A DNA stretch of 64,000 bases from Pseudomonas sp. Tri1 (GCF_017968885.1 NZ_CP072913.1:2092001-2156000), one strand, 5' to 3'. Shown: positions 47,375 to 60,890, counted from the first letter of the stretch. Made by a program: numbers and translations. Notes: generated from the letters alone by a model not told the origin.

Positions 47375-47983
47375 TCACCGTTTGCTTTTGATGATGGTGC
47401 CCAGGCCTTGCAGATAGGCCACCAGCGCGTCCATTTCGGTCTTGCCCTTGACCGCATCCTTTGCACCGGCGATGTCTTCGTCGGTGTAAGGCACGCCCAG
47501 GGTACGCAAGACTTCCATTTTCTTGGCGGTGTCTTTGCCGTCGAGCTTGTTTTCTACGAGGAACGGGTAGGCCGGCATTTTCGACTCAGGTACCACGTTG
47601 CGCGGGTTGTACAGGTGCGCACGTTGCCAGTCGTCGGAGTAGCGGCCGCCAACGCGGGCCAGGTCCGGACCAGTACGCTTGGAACCCCACAGGAACGGGT
47701 GGTCCCAGACGCTTTCACCGGCCACCGAGTAGTGGCCGTAGCGTTCGGTCTCGGCGCGGAACGGACGGATCATCTGCGAGTGGCAGCCGACACAGCCGTT
47801 GGCGATATAGATGTCGCGGCCTTCCAGTTCAAGGGCGGTACGCGGCTTCATGCCTTCGACCGGCTTGTTGGTCACGTCCTGGAAAAACAGCGGAACGATC
47901 TGGGTCAGGCCGCCGATGCTGACGGCGATGACCATGAAGAAGGCCAGCAGGCCTATATTCTTCTCTACTACTTCATGCTTCAT
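47375..47983 (-). CDS. ccoO1: cbb3 oxidase monoheme subunit CcoO, operon 1
   Basis: 202 residues. An N-terminal membrane anchor ([20 protein letters not shown]) is followed by one c-heme site, [12 protein letters not shown]. The subunit relays electrons from CcoP to CcoN. The start overlaps the ccoN1 stop by one base, indicating translational coupling. Confidence 0.96.
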   Translation of the reverse strand: MKHEVVEKNIGLLAFFMVIAVSIGGLTQIVPLFFQDVTNKPVEGMKPRTALELEGRDIYIANGCVGCHSQMIRPFRAETERYGHYSVAGESVWDHPFLWGSKRTGPDLARVGGRYSDDWQRAHLYNPRNVVPESKMPAYPFLVENKLDGKDTAKKMEVLRTLGVPYTDEDIAGAKDAVKGKTEMDALVAYLQGLGTIIKSKR

Positions 47984-49425
47984 CAGTGAGCTCCAACTAC
48001 GGCGATCTTGGCGGCGGCTTCAGCTTCAGCCGGGTCAGAGGCACGAACGGTGCGATACACGTTGTAGGCCATGAACAGCATGCCGCTGGCGAAGAACGCG
48101 CCGCCCAGGGCTCGCACGATGAAGCCAGGATGGCTGGCTTGCAGCGCTTCTACGAACGAGTAGGTCAGGGTGCCGTCGTCGTTGATTGCACGCCACATCA
48201 GGCCCTGGGTGATGCCGTTGACCCACATCGAGGCGATGTAGAGCACGGTGCCGATGGTCGCGAGCCAGAAGTGCGCGTTGATCAGGCTGGTGCTGTGCAT
48301 CTGCGCACGACCGAACAGTTTCGGGATCATGTGGTAGATGGCGCCGATGGAAATCATCGCTACCCAGCCGAGTGCGCCGGCGTGTACGTGGCCGATGGTC
48401 CAATCGGTGTAGTGGCTCAAGGAGTTGACGGTCTTGATGGCCATCATCGGCCCCTCGAAGGTCGACATGCCGTAGAACGCCAGGGATACCACCAGAAAGC
48501 GCAGGATCGGGTCGGTGCGCAACTTATGCCAGGCACCCGACAAGGTCATCATGCCGTTGATCATGCCGCCCCAGCTTGGTGCCAGCAGGATGATCGACAT
48601 CGCCATGCCGAGGGACTGCGCCCAGTCCGGCAGCGCGGTGTAGTGCAGGTGGTGTGGACCAGCCCAGATGTACAGGGTGATCAGTGCCCAGAAGTGCACG
48701 ATGGACAGGCGATAGGAATAGATCGGACGCTCGGCCTGTTTTGGCACGAAGTAGTACATCATCCCCAGGAAGCCGGTGGTCAGGAAGAAGCCCACGGCGT
48801 TGTGGCCGTACCACCACTGGATCATCGCATCGGTCGCGCCCGAGTAGGCCGAGTACGACTTGAAGAAGCTGACTGGCAGGGAGGCGTGGTTGACGATGTG
48901 CAGCATGGCTGTCACGAGGATGAAGGCACCGTAGAACCAGTTACCGACATAGATATGCTTGGTGTTGCGCTTGACGATGGTGCCGAAGAACACCAGCGCG
49001 TAGGTCACCCAGACGATGGCCAGCAGGATAGCCAGGGGCCATTCCAGCTCTGCGTATTCCTTGGTGGTGGTGTAACCCAGTGGCAAGGTTACGATCGCCC
49101 CGACGATCACCGCTTGCCAACCCCAGAAGGTGAAGGCGGCGAGGCTGTCGGAAATCAGTCGCGTTTGGCAGGTTCGCTGCACGACGTAATAGGAAGTGGC
49201 AAACAATGCACAACCACCGAAGGCGAAAATCACCAGGTTGGTGTGCAGCGGGCGCAGGCGTCCAAACGTCGTCCATGGCAGACCGAAATTCAACTCCGGC
49301 CAGACCAGTTGCGAGGCGATGAAGACACCGAGCCCCATGCCAAGGATCCCCCAGACCACCGTCATGATGGCGAACTGGCGGACTACCTTATAGTTATAAG
49401 CAGTCGGACTGATTGCTGTGCTCAT
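47983..49425 (-). CDS. ccoN1: cbb3 oxidase catalytic subunit CcoN, operon 1
   Basis: 480 residues with twelve predicted membrane helices. His ligands of the low-spin heme b, heme b3 and CuB are in conserved context ([56 protein letters not shown]). It reduces oxygen to water with high affinity. By position next to ccoG it corresponds to cco1 of P. aeruginosa, which is described as largely constitutive. A weak Anr-like site lies 85 bases upstream. Confidence 0.97.
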   Translation of the reverse strand: MSTAISPTAYNYKVVRQFAIMTVVWGILGMGLGVFIASQLVWPELNFGLPWTTFGRLRPLHTNLVIFAFGGCALFATSYYVVQRTCQTRLISDSLAAFTFWGWQAVIVGAIVTLPLGYTTTKEYAELEWPLAILLAIVWVTYALVFFGTIVKRNTKHIYVGNWFYGAFILVTAMLHIVNHASLPVSFFKSYSAYSGATDAMIQWWYGHNAVGFFLTTGFLGMMYYFVPKQAERPIYSYRLSIVHFWALITLYIWAGPHHLHYTALPDWAQSLGMAMSIILLAPSWGGMINGMMTLSGAWHKLRTDPILRFLVVSLAFYGMSTFEGPMMAIKTVNSLSHYTDWTIGHVHAGALGWVAMISIGAIYHMIPKLFGRAQMHSTSLINAHFWLATIGTVLYIASMWVNGITQGLMWRAINDDGTLTYSFVEALQASHPGFIVRALGGAFFASGMLFMAYNVYRTVRASDPAEAEAAAKIAVVGAH

Positions 49426-49908
49426 TCTAAGGTTCCACGGTTTGGGTGTTTTATTAGGATAAAAATCGGTCGCAAGTATGGAGAAAGCGGGGGGTCATTG
49501 CAACGCGCCATGACCTGGGTCAATGCTTTCTAAAGCTGATTCTGCGGCCTTTCCATGTTCCGTGTAGGGACAAAATTGGCCCTTGGTAAAATGTCGCAAC
49601 GAAGGAAAGAGACGAGGGGGTCGGGTCGGTTGTAACGGGGTGTGTTCGAACACGACGTTCGGGAGATGCAAGGCAATTGTCACAACAGCCGGTATCTACC
49701 TGCCTTTGCGGCCTTTTTTACCGAACGGATTGTCGAACACAACGGGTCGGGTCGACCTGAAACCGGCATTCGCCAGTGCACGCAGAGGCAAGCTTAGACC
49801 CGATTGGGTAGAACCGAAAGGCAGACCATGGAAGGGTGCGACAATGCGTCGCGCAGGGGCACGGAACCGCCGCACCCGGATGGATGCGGCTGTTCGTGTG
49901 GTCAGGAT
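49426..49908. other. Long leader/promoter region of cbb3 operon 1
   Basis: 483 bases between the two cbb3 operons, with no supported gene. The weak Anr-like site (49510-49523) and AT-rich sequence just before ccoN1 are the only signals seen. No terminator hairpin was found for ccoP2, so read-through from operon 2 into operon 1 is possible. Confidence 0.6.
49510..49523 (-). promoter_or_regulatory. Degenerate Anr-like site upstream of ccoN1
   Basis: Minus strand TTGACCCAGGTCAT: one mismatch in the left half-site and two in the right against TTGAT-N4-ATCAA. It is weaker than the site before operon 2. Confidence 0.4.
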
Positions 49909-50862
49909 TTATTCGCTTTTGCTTTGCGCTTGCAGGCGTTCGGCGCCCGCGTTGTGGGACAGGCTGTAGACGTAGGCGGCCAGCAATTGCACTTTGTCGT
50001 TGCCCAGCAGTTCATTCTGCGCTGGCATATGGCCTTGGCGGCCATGTCGAATGGTTTGCTGCAACTGTGCCAGGCCGGTGCCATAGATGAAGCCGGCTGG
50101 TTGCGTCAGGTTGGGCGCGCCCATGGCTTCGGTACCCTGGCCGTTGGCGCCGTGGCAGGCGACGCAGGTGGTGTTGAACACCTGCTGGCCAGCTTGCAGA
50201 TCGGCACCGCTGTCCGCCGGCAGAGGCAGGCCGGCCAAGTCGTGGCGCACATAGGCCGCCACGTTCTTGACTCCAGCGTCCCCCAGCACTTCGCCCCAGG
50301 CCGGCATCGCGGCCATGCGGCCGCCCATGATGGTGGCCTTGATGGTGTCGGCCGCGCCTCCCCAACGCCAGTTGCTGTCGGCCAGGTTCGGGAAGCCGAA
50401 TGCACCCTTGGCGTCCGAGCCGTGGCAGACCGAGCAGTTGGAGGCGAACAGACGGCCACCCATCTTCAAGGCCTGCGGGTCCTTGGCGACTTCTTCCACG
50501 GGCATCGCGGCGAACTTGGCGAAGATCGGCCCGAACTTGGCGTCGGCCTTGGCCATTTCCTTTTCCCATTCATGGGCGCCGGTCCAGCCATTCTCGTAGC
50601 CCGGCAGGATGCCTTTCCAATTGCCCAGGCCCGGATACAGGACCAGGTAGCCGACGGAAAACACCAGGGTGCCGGCAAACAACAGGAACCACCACTGCGG
50701 CAGCGGGTTGTCGTATTCCTCGATGCCGTCGAAGCTGTGGCCCATGGTCTGGTCGACGCTGCCTTTGGTTTCGCCCTTGCGGGTGCCGATCAGCAGCCAG
50801 GTCAGGCCGATCAGGCTGCCGATGGTCAGTACGCAGATCCACGTACTCCAGAAGGTGGTCAT
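49909..50862 (-). CDS. ccoP2: cbb3 oxidase diheme subunit CcoP, operon 2
   Basis: 317 residues with the same layout as CcoP1: two membrane helices, then CSVCHG and CVACHG heme sites. It differs by a shorter loop after PGY (ENG only) and by the C-terminal end ([14 protein letters not shown]). It overlaps ccoQ2 by four bases. As part of the operon with the better Anr box it should be made mainly under low oxygen. Confidence 0.96.
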   Translation of the reverse strand: MTTFWSTWICVLTIGSLIGLTWLLIGTRKGETKGSVDQTMGHSFDGIEEYDNPLPQWWFLLFAGTLVFSVGYLVLYPGLGNWKGILPGYENGWTGAHEWEKEMAKADAKFGPIFAKFAAMPVEEVAKDPQALKMGGRLFASNCSVCHGSDAKGAFGFPNLADSNWRWGGAADTIKATIMGGRMAAMPAWGEVLGDAGVKNVAAYVRHDLAGLPLPADSGADLQAGQQVFNTTCVACHGANGQGTEAMGAPNLTQPAGFIYGTGLAQLQQTIRHGRQGHMPAQNELLGNDKVQLLAAYVYSLSHNAGAERLQAQSKSE

Positions 50863-51050
50863 GGCCGGGTACTCCTTGTTGCAGGGTCTTGGGGATTGGC
50901 GATGTCGGTGGGTGGCTCGTCGGCGAACGGCAGCAGGCGCGCCTGGGCGAACTCCGGACCGCGCTTGCTGCTGAATACCCAGAGGGTCAGGCCGATGAAG
51001 GCCACGAACACCACGACCGTGCCCAGGCCGCGGATCATTCCTGTACTCAT
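50859..51050 (-). CDS. ccoQ2: cbb3 oxidase small subunit CcoQ, operon 2
   Basis: 63 residues from [15 protein letters not shown]; an in-frame codon four residues upstream is less likely. One membrane helix and the tail [11 protein letters not shown] match CcoQ1. It starts 15 bases after ccoO2. Confidence 0.92.
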   Translation of the reverse strand: MSTGMIRGLGTVVVFVAFIGLTLWVFSSKRGPEFAQARLLPFADEPPTDIANPQDPATRSTRP

Positions 51051-51065
51051 TTCAAGAACCATGGC

Positions 51066-51674
51066 TCACCTCTTGCTCTTGATGGCAGTGCCAAGCACTT
51101 GCAGGTAGGCCACCAGTGCGTCCATTTCGGTCTTGCCCTTGAGCGAGGCCACGCTGCCGGCGATGTCGTCGTCGGTGTAGGGCACGCCCAGGGTGCGCAT
51201 GGCGCGCAGCTTGCCTTCGGTGTGGCTGCTGTCCACCGCCTGCGTGACCAGCCATGGGTAGGCCGGCATTTTCGACTCAGGCACGACGTTGCGCGGGTTA
51301 TACAAGTGCGCGCGGTGCCAGTCATCGGAGTAGCGGGCGCCGACCCGGGCCAAGTCCGGTCCGGTACGCTTGGAGCCCCACAGGAATGGGTGGTCCCAGA
51401 CGCTTTCACCGGCTACCGAATAGTGGCCGTAGCGCTCGGTCTCGGCGCGGAACGGGCGGATCATCTGCGAGTGGCAGCCGACGCAGCCTTCGCGAATGTA
51501 GATGTCGCGGCCTTCCAGTTGCAGGGCGGTGTAGGGCTTCATGCCGTCCACCGGTTTATTGGTCACATCCTGGAAGAACAGCGGCACGATCTGGGTCAGG
51601 CCGCCAATGCTCACGGCCAGGACCATCAGCAGCATCAGCAGGCCGACGTTTTTTTCGATTGTCTCGTGTTTCAT
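51066..51674 (-). CDS. ccoO2: cbb3 oxidase monoheme subunit CcoO, operon 2
   Basis: 202 residues, co-linear with CcoO1 and nearly identical over the heme region ([20 protein letters not shown]). An N-terminal membrane anchor is present. It starts 10 bases after ccoN2. Confidence 0.96.
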   Translation of the reverse strand: MKHETIEKNVGLLMLLMVLAVSIGGLTQIVPLFFQDVTNKPVDGMKPYTALQLEGRDIYIREGCVGCHSQMIRPFRAETERYGHYSVAGESVWDHPFLWGSKRTGPDLARVGARYSDDWHRAHLYNPRNVVPESKMPAYPWLVTQAVDSSHTEGKLRAMRTLGVPYTDDDIAGSVASLKGKTEMDALVAYLQVLGTAIKSKR

Positions 51675-51684
51675 GGCGGACTCC

Positions 51685-53109
51685 TCAGGCCATCTGCGCG
51701 GCAGCGGCGGCTTCGGCAGGCTGGTAGGCCCGCACGGTGCGCCAGGTGTTGTAGGCCATCAGCAGCATGCCGATGAGGAAGATCGCCCCGCCTGCCAGTC
51801 GCACGACGAAGCCCGGGTGGCTGGCCGCCAGGGTTTCGACGAAGGAGTAGGTAAGCGTGCCGTCCTCGTTTACCGCGCGCCACATCAGGCCTTGGGCGAT
51901 GCCGTTGACCCACATGGAGGCGATGTACAGCACGGTGCCGATAGTCGCGAGCCAGAAGTGCGCGTTGATCAGGCCGATGCTGTGCATCTGCGGCCGACCG
52001 AAGACTTTCGGGATCATGTGGTACAGCGCACCGATGGAAATCATCGCCACCCAGCCGAGTGCGCCGGCGTGTACGTGGCCAATGGTCCAGTCGGTGTAGT
52101 GGGAGAGGGCGTTGACGGTCTTGATCGCCATCATCGGACCTTCGAAGGTCGACATGCCGTAGAACGCCAGGGATACCACCAGAAAGCGCAGGATCGGGTC
52201 GCTGCGTAACTTATGCCAGGCCCCCGAGAGCGTCATCATGCCGTTGATCATGCCGCCCCAGCTTGGTGCCAGCAGGATCAGTGACATCACCATGCCCAGG
52301 GACTGAGCCCAGTCTGGCAGCGCGGTGTAGTGCAGGTGGTGCGGGCCCGCCCAGATGTACAGGGTGATCAGTGCCCAGAAGTGCACGATGGACAAGCGAT
52401 AGGAGTACACCGGGCGCTCGGCCTGTTTCGGCACGAAGTAGTACATCATCCCCAGGAAGCCTGCGGTGAGGAAGAAGCCCACGGCGTTGTGGCCATACCA
52501 CCATTGCACCATCGCGTCGGTGGCCCCGGCGTATACCGAATAGGACTTGGTGAAGCTCACCGGCAGTTCCAGGTTGTTGACGATGTGCAGGATCGCCACG
52601 GTCAGGATAAACCCGCCGAAGAACCAGTTACCGACGTAGATGTGCTTGGTGTTGCGCTTGGCTACGGTGCCGAAGAACACAATGGCGTAAGCGACCCAGA
52701 CAATGGTGATCAGGATGTCGATCGGCCATTCCAGTTCAGCGTATTCCTTGGAACTGGTGTAGCCCAGTGGCAGGCTGATAGCCGCCAGCAGGATCACCAG
52801 TTGCCAGCCCCAGAAGCAGAACGCGGCGATTTTCGGCGCGAACAGCTGGGTCTGGCAGGTGCGTTGCACCGAGTAGAACGAACTGGCGAACAGGGCGCAG
52901 CCGCCGAAGGCGAAGATCACTGCGTTAGTGTGCAGTGGGCGCAAGCGGCCGAAGCTGGTCCATGGCAAATCGAAGTTGAGTTGTGGCCAGACCAATTGGG
53001 CCGCGAGAAAAACCCCGAGCCCCATGCCGACGATGCCCCACACCACCGTCATAATGGCGAATTGGCGGACCACCTTGTAGTTGTAGGCGGTACTGATAGA
53101 AGTGTTCAT
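51685..53109 (-). CDS. ccoN2: cbb3 oxidase catalytic subunit CcoN, operon 2
   Basis: 474 residues from [20 protein letters not shown]; an open frame runs 159 bases further but lacks homology to CcoN1. Twelve membrane helices and all heme/CuB histidines are conserved with CcoN1. A 60-base tract is identical to ccoN1 (52142-52201 versus 48455-48514), including synonymous positions. A near-consensus Anr box lies 122 bases upstream, in line with Anr induction of cco2 in P. aeruginosa. Confidence 0.97.
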   Translation of the reverse strand: MNTSISTAYNYKVVRQFAIMTVVWGIVGMGLGVFLAAQLVWPQLNFDLPWTSFGRLRPLHTNAVIFAFGGCALFASSFYSVQRTCQTQLFAPKIAAFCFWGWQLVILLAAISLPLGYTSSKEYAELEWPIDILITIVWVAYAIVFFGTVAKRNTKHIYVGNWFFGGFILTVAILHIVNNLELPVSFTKSYSVYAGATDAMVQWWYGHNAVGFFLTAGFLGMMYYFVPKQAERPVYSYRLSIVHFWALITLYIWAGPHHLHYTALPDWAQSLGMVMSLILLAPSWGGMINGMMTLSGAWHKLRSDPILRFLVVSLAFYGMSTFEGPMMAIKTVNALSHYTDWTIGHVHAGALGWVAMISIGALYHMIPKVFGRPQMHSIGLINAHFWLATIGTVLYIASMWVNGIAQGLMWRAVNEDGTLTYSFVETLAASHPGFVVRLAGGAIFLIGMLLMAYNTWRTVRAYQPAEAAAAAQMA

Positions 53110-53205
53110 GGTTCCCCATCCACGGTTCAGCCGAAGTGAGCGCCTGCGCAAGGCAGTGCGGCGTTCTTCGCCTGGAGTTATAGGCAGACTAAAAGCGAGG
53201 TCAGC

Positions 53206-53898
53206 ATGGACAAACAGCACAAGGCCAGTATTGACGGGGATCAATGGGCGCGATGTGTGGCCGAACACGGCTGGTTATGGACAGCCGGACAAACGGTTGC
53301 CAGCGCCAAGGCGCCGACCCTGGTCCTGGCCCATGGTGCCGGTGCGCCGATGGACAGCGGCTTCATGGATGAAATGGCTGCGCGCCTTGCCGCGCATGGC
53401 GTCAACGTGTTGCGTTTCGAGTTTCCCTACATGGCCCAGCGGCGCCTGGATGGGGGCAAGCGCCCACCCAACCCGGCACCGAAGCTGCTGGAGTGCTGGC
53501 GTGAGGTCTACGCCACGGTGCGGCCTTATGTCGCTGGGCGGCTGGCCATCGGCGGCAAGTCCATGGGTGGGCGCATGGCGAGTTTGCTCGCCGATGAGTT
53601 GGGCTGCGATGCGCTGGTGTGCCTGGGCTATCCCTTCTATGCGGTGGGCAAACCGCAGAAACCGCGGGTCGAACACCTGGCGGCGTTGAAGACCCGAACC
53701 TTGATCGTCCAGGGCGAGCGCGATGCGCTGGGCAATCGTGAGGCAGTGCAGGGATATGCCCTGTCACCGAGCATCGAGGTGATGTGGCTGGTGGCGGGGG
53801 ATCATGACTTGAAGCCGTTGAAGGCTTCGGGGTTCAGTCATGAGCAGCATCTGGAGGCGGCTGCGGGCAAGGTGGCGGCGTTTCTTCTTCAGGATTGA
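53206..53898 (+). CDS. Alpha/beta hydrolase, KANL3/Tex30-like family
   Basis: 230 residues. The nucleophile Ser lies in GGKSMGG, with candidate acid Asp in GERDALG and His in GDHDLKP; the oxyanion strand is [14 protein letters not shown]. Bacterial members are cytoplasmic hydrolases of unknown substrate. It is divergent from ccoN2 with 96 bases between starts, and its first codons contain the Anr box of that operon. It may itself be Anr-influenced. A REPIN follows. Confidence 0.88.
   Translation: MDKQHKASIDGDQWARCVAEHGWLWTAGQTVASAKAPTLVLAHGAGAPMDSGFMDEMAARLAAHGVNVLRFEFPYMAQRRLDGGKRPPNPAPKLLECWREVYATVRPYVAGRLAIGGKSMGGRMASLLADELGCDALVCLGYPFYAVGKPQKPRVEHLAALKTRTLIVQGERDALGNREAVQGYALSPSIEVMWLVAGDHDLKPLKASGFSHEQHLEAAAGKVAAFLLQD
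53231..53244 (-). promoter_or_regulatory. Anr box of cbb3 operon 2, inside the hydrolase CDS
   Basis: Minus strand TTGATCCCCGTCAA, one mismatch to TTGAT-N4-ATCAA. It is 122 bases upstream of ccoN2 and 26 bases into the divergent hydrolase gene, where it encodes the Ile-Asp-Gly-Asp-Gln stretch. Confidence 0.75.
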
Positions 53899-53917
53899 TA
53901 GCGCCTGTCCCGGCCTC

Positions 53918-54001
53918 TTCGCGAGCAAGCCCGCTCCCACAATTGAAAATGCATTTGAATGAGCAACCTTGCTCCCCTGTGGGAGCGAGCTTGCTCGCGA
54001 T
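53918..54001. repeat. REPIN after the hydrolase gene
   Basis: CTTCGCGAGCAAGCCCGCTC and the inverted GAGCGAGCTTGCTCGCGA arms are about 45 bases apart, between convergent genes. Confidence 0.85.
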
Positions 54002-54017
54002 GGCGGCCTGCCAGGCA

Positions 54018-54050
54018 ATAAAAAACCCGGAAGCTTTCGCCGTCCGGGTT
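54018..54050 (-). terminator. Rho-independent terminator of aer
   Basis: ACCCGGA and TCCGGGT pair around GCTTTCGCCG-type loop sequence. On the minus strand the stem is followed by TTTTTTATTG, 20 bases after the aer stop. Confidence 0.85.
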
Positions 54051-54069
54051 CTATGGAGACAGACCTCTA

Positions 54070-55635
54070 TCAGCGGTTAAACCGCTCCACCAATGAATAC
54101 TGCGTATTGGCTGTTCGGGTCAGTTCTTCGCTCAGCAGCGCCGAGCTGTGGGCCTGGCCCGAGGTCTGATCGGCCAGCTCCGAGATGTTGCTGATGTTGC
54201 GGCTGATCTCTTCGGCCACCGAACTCTGCTCTTCGGTAGCGGCAGCGATCTGTGTGGTCATATCGGTGATGTTGGCCACTGCTTCGCTGATTCCCACCAG
54301 CGCCGCGTCCGCCTCCATGACCCGCGCCACGCCTTCTTCGGCCTGGCGGTGGCCGGCGTCCATGGTCTGCACGGCATTGGTGGCGGTTTGCTGGAGCTTG
54401 GCGATCAGGGCGTGGATCTGCCCGGTGGATTCGCTGGTGCGTTGCGCCAATTGCCGCACTTCATCGGCAACCACGGCAAAGCCACGGCCCATCTCCCCGG
54501 CTCGGGCCGCTTCGATGGCAGCATTGAGGGCGAGCAGGTTGGTCTGGTCGGCGATGCCTTTGATCACATCCACCACGCCACCGATCTCGTCGCTGTCCTT
54601 GGCCAGTTGGGTCACGGTCTGGCCTGTCTCGCCAACCACCACCGACAGGCGCTCGATGGCTTCGCGGGTTTCCCCGGCGATATCGCGACCACGACTGGTC
54701 AGGCGATTGGCTTCCTGGGTGGCATCGGCCGTGCGCTGCACGTGGCTGGCGACTTCCTGGGTGGTCGCGGCCATCTGATTGACGGCGGTGGCGACCTGTT
54801 CGGTTTCCACCCGTTGGCGCTCCAGGCCACTGGAGCTGTCGTGGGCCAGCTTGTTGGATTGGCGTGCCTGAGCGTTAAGATGCTCGGCGGTGTCCTGCAG
54901 ACGGGTCAGGCAGGTTTTCAGGCGAGCCTCCTGGCTGAGAATCGACATCTCCAGGCGCGCCTGGGCACCGCGGCTGTCGGTGTACATCCGGGCGATCAGC
55001 GGGTCGGAAGTGGTTTGCTCGGCCAAGCGCAGCAGTCGCTTGAGGCCGCGTTGCTGCCATTGCAGGCCCATGAGTCCCAAGGGTACCGACAACACGGCGG
55101 CCAGGGCAAAGCCCCAGTGGGAGTTCAAGAACGCGCCAACGACGAAGCTCAGTTGGCTGACCAGGATAAACGGCAGCCAATCCTGCAGCATGGGTACCCA
55201 TTTGTCGCTGCGCGGGACCGCGGACTTGCCTTGGTTGATGCGTTGATAGAGCGCTTCGGCCCGGGCGATCTGCTCGGCGGTGGGTTTGACCCGCACTGAC
55301 TCGTAGCCGACCACCTGATTGCCTTCGAAAACAGGCGTGACGTAGGCGTTGACCCAGTAATGGTCACCGTTCTTGCTGCGGTTCTTGACGATGCCCATCC
55401 ATGGCAAGCCTTGCTTGAGCGTGCCCCACATGTGCGCGAACACAGCTGACGGGACATCGGGATGACGCACCAGGTTGTGTGGTGAACGGATCAGCTCTTC
55501 CTTTGAAAAACCACTGATCTCTACGAACGCGTCGTTGCAGTAGGTGATCACGCCCTTGGTATCAGTGGTGGAAATCAAGCGTTGCTGGGCCGGAAAGGTC
55601 CTTTCGCGTTGTGTGACAGGTTGATTGTTGCGCAT
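54070..55635 (-). CDS. aer: Aerotaxis receptor Aer (PAS methyl-accepting chemotaxis protein)
   Basis: 521 residues. An N-terminal Aer-type PAS domain (residues about 15-125, [40 protein letters not shown]) should bind FAD and report redox state. Two hydrophobic segments near residues 155-190 anchor the protein. The C-terminal signalling hairpin contains [19 protein letters not shown]. It feeds CheA to direct movement towards preferred oxygen levels. The position near the cbb3 genes matches P. aeruginosa. No Anr box was seen in the 90 bases upstream. Confidence 0.94.
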   Translation of the reverse strand: MRNNQPVTQRERTFPAQQRLISTTDTKGVITYCNDAFVEISGFSKEELIRSPHNLVRHPDVPSAVFAHMWGTLKQGLPWMGIVKNRSKNGDHYWVNAYVTPVFEGNQVVGYESVRVKPTAEQIARAEALYQRINQGKSAVPRSDKWVPMLQDWLPFILVSQLSFVVGAFLNSHWGFALAAVLSVPLGLMGLQWQQRGLKRLLRLAEQTTSDPLIARMYTDSRGAQARLEMSILSQEARLKTCLTRLQDTAEHLNAQARQSNKLAHDSSSGLERQRVETEQVATAVNQMAATTQEVASHVQRTADATQEANRLTSRGRDIAGETREAIERLSVVVGETGQTVTQLAKDSDEIGGVVDVIKGIADQTNLLALNAAIEAARAGEMGRGFAVVADEVRQLAQRTSESTGQIHALIAKLQQTATNAVQTMDAGHRQAEEGVARVMEADAALVGISEAVANITDMTTQIAAATEEQSSVAEEISRNISNISELADQTSGQAHSSALLSEELTRTANTQYSLVERFNR

Positions 55636-55725
55636 GGTGTGTATAGATCCGAAAGGCTTTGAAAGGCTATGAAAAGGTTGTCGGCGTTGTCAGGTTTTAG
55701 TTGAAGTTATTTTTCCCTGTCGCTA

Positions 55726-56514
55726 TCACGCCAGCATCGGGTAGGTAAATAGGGCGAAATGAAGCAGGTTGAGGCCAAAATGGGTGGCAATCGCGGCGCC
55801 CAGGCCGCCAAAACGATAAGCCAGGCCATAACCGATCCCTGCCAGGCCCGACAGCAGCACCCATTGCCAGCCTGCGCCGACGTGCACCAGGCCGAACAGC
55901 AGCGATGTCAGCAGTAACGCCAGGTTGTCGCCGTAACTCAGGTGTTTGAAGTAACGGCTCAGGCCTCCCTGAATGTAGCCACGAAACAGCGCTTCCTCTA
56001 CCAAGGTCACCAATAAAAGATTATTCAGCACCCACAACCAGGCGTGATCCGGCCATTTCGGTGCCCAGTGGATCATGCCCAGCAACATCGCCCCACCGAG
56101 GGCCAGTACCGCGCTCAGCGTCAGACCCAGGGCCGTGGCATAGACCGACAGGCGAAATGATCGCCGGCCGACGATCCAGGGGCAGGCCAGCAGCAGCCAG
56201 AATCCGATCAGCGGTTTGTCCTGGTTCAGGTACATGGCAAATGGCGCGGCATCATCGGTCAAGCGTTGCGCAGGGATTGCCCGTCCATTGAAAAAGCCTG
56301 GCATCCAATGCAAGGCCAACGCCAGGGCCATGACCACGAACAGAACGTGACCGAGAAACCGGCCGATTGGCATGGGTTGCTGGCGAACGGCATACCCGGC
56401 GAACAGCAGTAGCGCGACTGAGATGACGGCGGTCCAGGCCAACTGGCCGTAGGCCAGGGCCAGGCAATAGCCGATGGAAAGCAGGGCCAGGTATGGCCAG
56501 GGTAGAGCGGGCAT
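55726..56514 (-). CDS. CPBP family intramembrane glutamic protease
   Basis: 262 residues from MPALPWPYLALLSIGYCL; an ATG 31 codons upstream gives a non-family leader. About eight membrane helices are visible. The CPBP/Abi motifs are intact: VTLVEEALFRGYIQGGL (EExxxR), LTSLLFGLVHVG (FxxxH) and a third motif near FGLNLLHFALF. Such proteases cut membrane substrates or prenyl-peptides; the target here is unknown. It ends 90 bases upstream of aer on the same strand. Confidence 0.9.
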   Translation of the reverse strand: MPALPWPYLALLSIGYCLALAYGQLAWTAVISVALLLFAGYAVRQQPMPIGRFLGHVLFVVMALALALHWMPGFFNGRAIPAQRLTDDAAPFAMYLNQDKPLIGFWLLLACPWIVGRRSFRLSVYATALGLTLSAVLALGGAMLLGMIHWAPKWPDHAWLWVLNNLLLVTLVEEALFRGYIQGGLSRYFKHLSYGDNLALLLTSLLFGLVHVGAGWQWVLLSGLAGIGYGLAYRFGGLGAAIATHFGLNLLHFALFTYPMLA

Positions 56515-56735
56515 ATAACATCCTTTTAGGCGGTAGAGCTTTGGGCGAAAGTGGCCGCCGCGTCTATGACGCTGCCATATCGCGCAAAGAGCACGTTTTG
56601 TATCCATGCAGATTTATGCGTAGGGGGGCAGACCGTTGGCTGACTCTGTTCCGTGAGTGCCGGCGGGATTATAGGCAGACCGATACAAAAACGCCGCCTG
56701 TTTAGAGGGCGATAACGGTCAGGAAGCCGCAGAAC

Positions 56736-56828
56736 CTGTGGGAGCGAGCTTGCTCGCGATAGGGGCTTGTCAGTCAACATCGATGTTGGCTGATCTACCG
56801 CTATCGCGAGCAAGCCCGCTCCTACAGG
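56736..56828. repeat. REPIN between the CPBP protease and acnA
   Basis: CCTGTGGGAGCGAGCTTGCTC and the inverted GCAAGCCCGCTCCTACAGG flank about 50 bases that hold CATCGATG. The rest of this 365-base gap is the CPBP promoter side and holds nothing else I can support. Confidence 0.85.
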
Positions 56829-56879
56829 GGAGGGGCTTGTCTTTCACTGACTTGCATTCGCCATAAGAGGCGGGTCTTT

Positions 56880-59621
<2,742 letters not shown>

Positions 59622-59793
59622 TGAAATCACTCCTTTGAGTCCGCACGGCTACGGACTGAGGGGACGGACAGAGCCTTTAACCTAGCCCTGTTTTGAGCGG
59701 ATGACTAATCACTGGACTCTATGGGCAGGTTCGGGGTTCCGAAGTCCGCTATCATGCGGCGGTTTTCGTGACAGGCTTTGCTACGGAGTTTCA

Positions 59794-60867
59794 ATGAACA
59801 CGCTTTTCATGCACTGCCGACCAGGCTTCGAAGGCGAGGTCTGCTCCGAGATCGCCGAACATGCCGCCCGGCTTAACGTGGCCGGCTACGCCAAGGCCAA
59901 GGCGGCCAGTGCCTGCGCTGAATTTGTCTGCACCGAAGACGACGGCGCCGAGCGGCTGATGGCTGGCCTGCGTTTCGCCGAACTGATTTTTCCGCGCCAA
60001 TGGGCGCGCGGCACTTTCATCGATTTGCCGGAAACCGACCGCATCAGCGTCATCCTGGCCCACATGGCCGCTTTCCCGACCTGCGGCAGCCTGTGGCTGG
60101 AAGTAGTGGACACCAACGACGGCAAGGAACTGTCGAACTTCTGCAAAAAGTTCGAAGGCCCCTTGCGCAAGGCGCTGGTCGGCGCTGGCAAGTTGGTGGA
60201 CGACCCGCGCAAGCCGCGTCTGCTGCTGACCTTCAAGAGTGGCCGCGAGGTGTTCCTGGGGCTGGCGGAATCCGATAACTCGGCGATGTGGCCCATGGGC
60301 ATTCCCCGCCTGAAATTTCCACGGGAAGCGCCGAGCCGTTCCACCCTCAAGCTTGAGGAGGCCTGGCACCACTTCATCCCTCGGGATCAGTGGGACGAAC
60401 GCCTGCACAGCGACATGACCGGCGTGGACCTCGGCGCGGCGCCGGGCGGCTGGACCTGGCAGTTGGTCAACCGTGGCATGCTGGTGACCGCCATCGACAA
60501 TGGACCGATGGCCGAAAGCCTGATGGACACCGGCCTGGTGCAGCACCTGATGGCGGACGGTTTTACCTTCAAGCCCAAGCAACCGGTGGACTGGATGGTT
60601 TGCGACATCGTCGAGAAGCCCGCGCGCAACGCAGCGATGCTCGAAGAATGGATTGGCGAAGGGCATTGCCGTGAGGCAGTGGTCAATCTCAAGCTGCCGA
60701 TGAAACAACGCTATGCCGAGGTCAAGCGCCTGCTCGAACGCATTGCCGATGGCTTCAAGGCCCGGGGCATCAAGGTCGAGATCGGTTGCAAGCAGCTGTA
60801 CCACGACCGTGAGGAAGTGACGTGCCATCTGCGACGGTTGGACAGCAAAAAGCCCAAGTCCCGCTAG
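59794..60867 (+). CDS. rlmM: 23S rRNA (C2498) 2'-O-methyltransferase RlmM
   Basis: 357 residues from MNTLFMHCRPGFEGEVCSEI. A THUMP-like N-terminal domain is followed by a Rossmann methyltransferase domain with SAM motif DLGAAPGGWTWQL and catalytic-type Lys in VVNLKLPMKQRY. It methylates C2498 of 23S rRNA. It is divergent from acnA with a 172-base promoter region. A REPIN follows the stop. Confidence 0.95.
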   Translation: MNTLFMHCRPGFEGEVCSEIAEHAARLNVAGYAKAKAASACAEFVCTEDDGAERLMAGLRFAELIFPRQWARGTFIDLPETDRISVILAHMAAFPTCGSLWLEVVDTNDGKELSNFCKKFEGPLRKALVGAGKLVDDPRKPRLLLTFKSGREVFLGLAESDNSAMWPMGIPRLKFPREAPSRSTLKLEEAWHHFIPRDQWDERLHSDMTGVDLGAAPGGWTWQLVNRGMLVTAIDNGPMAESLMDTGLVQHLMADGFTFKPKQPVDWMVCDIVEKPARNAAMLEEWIGEGHCREAVVNLKLPMKQRYAEVKRLLERIADGFKARGIKVEIGCKQLYHDREEVTCHLRRLDSKKPKSR

Positions 60868-60890
60868 CGCCCGAAAGGCAATGAAGTCCT

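Noticed and set aside
49583-49969. 128-codon plus-strand frame between the cbb3 operons
   Set aside because: Arg-rich product, no ribosome site, extends antisense into ccoP2; no coding character seen.
56835-56879. Possible terminator after acnA
   Set aside because: T-rich sequence follows the stop, but no convincing stem precedes it on the minus strand.
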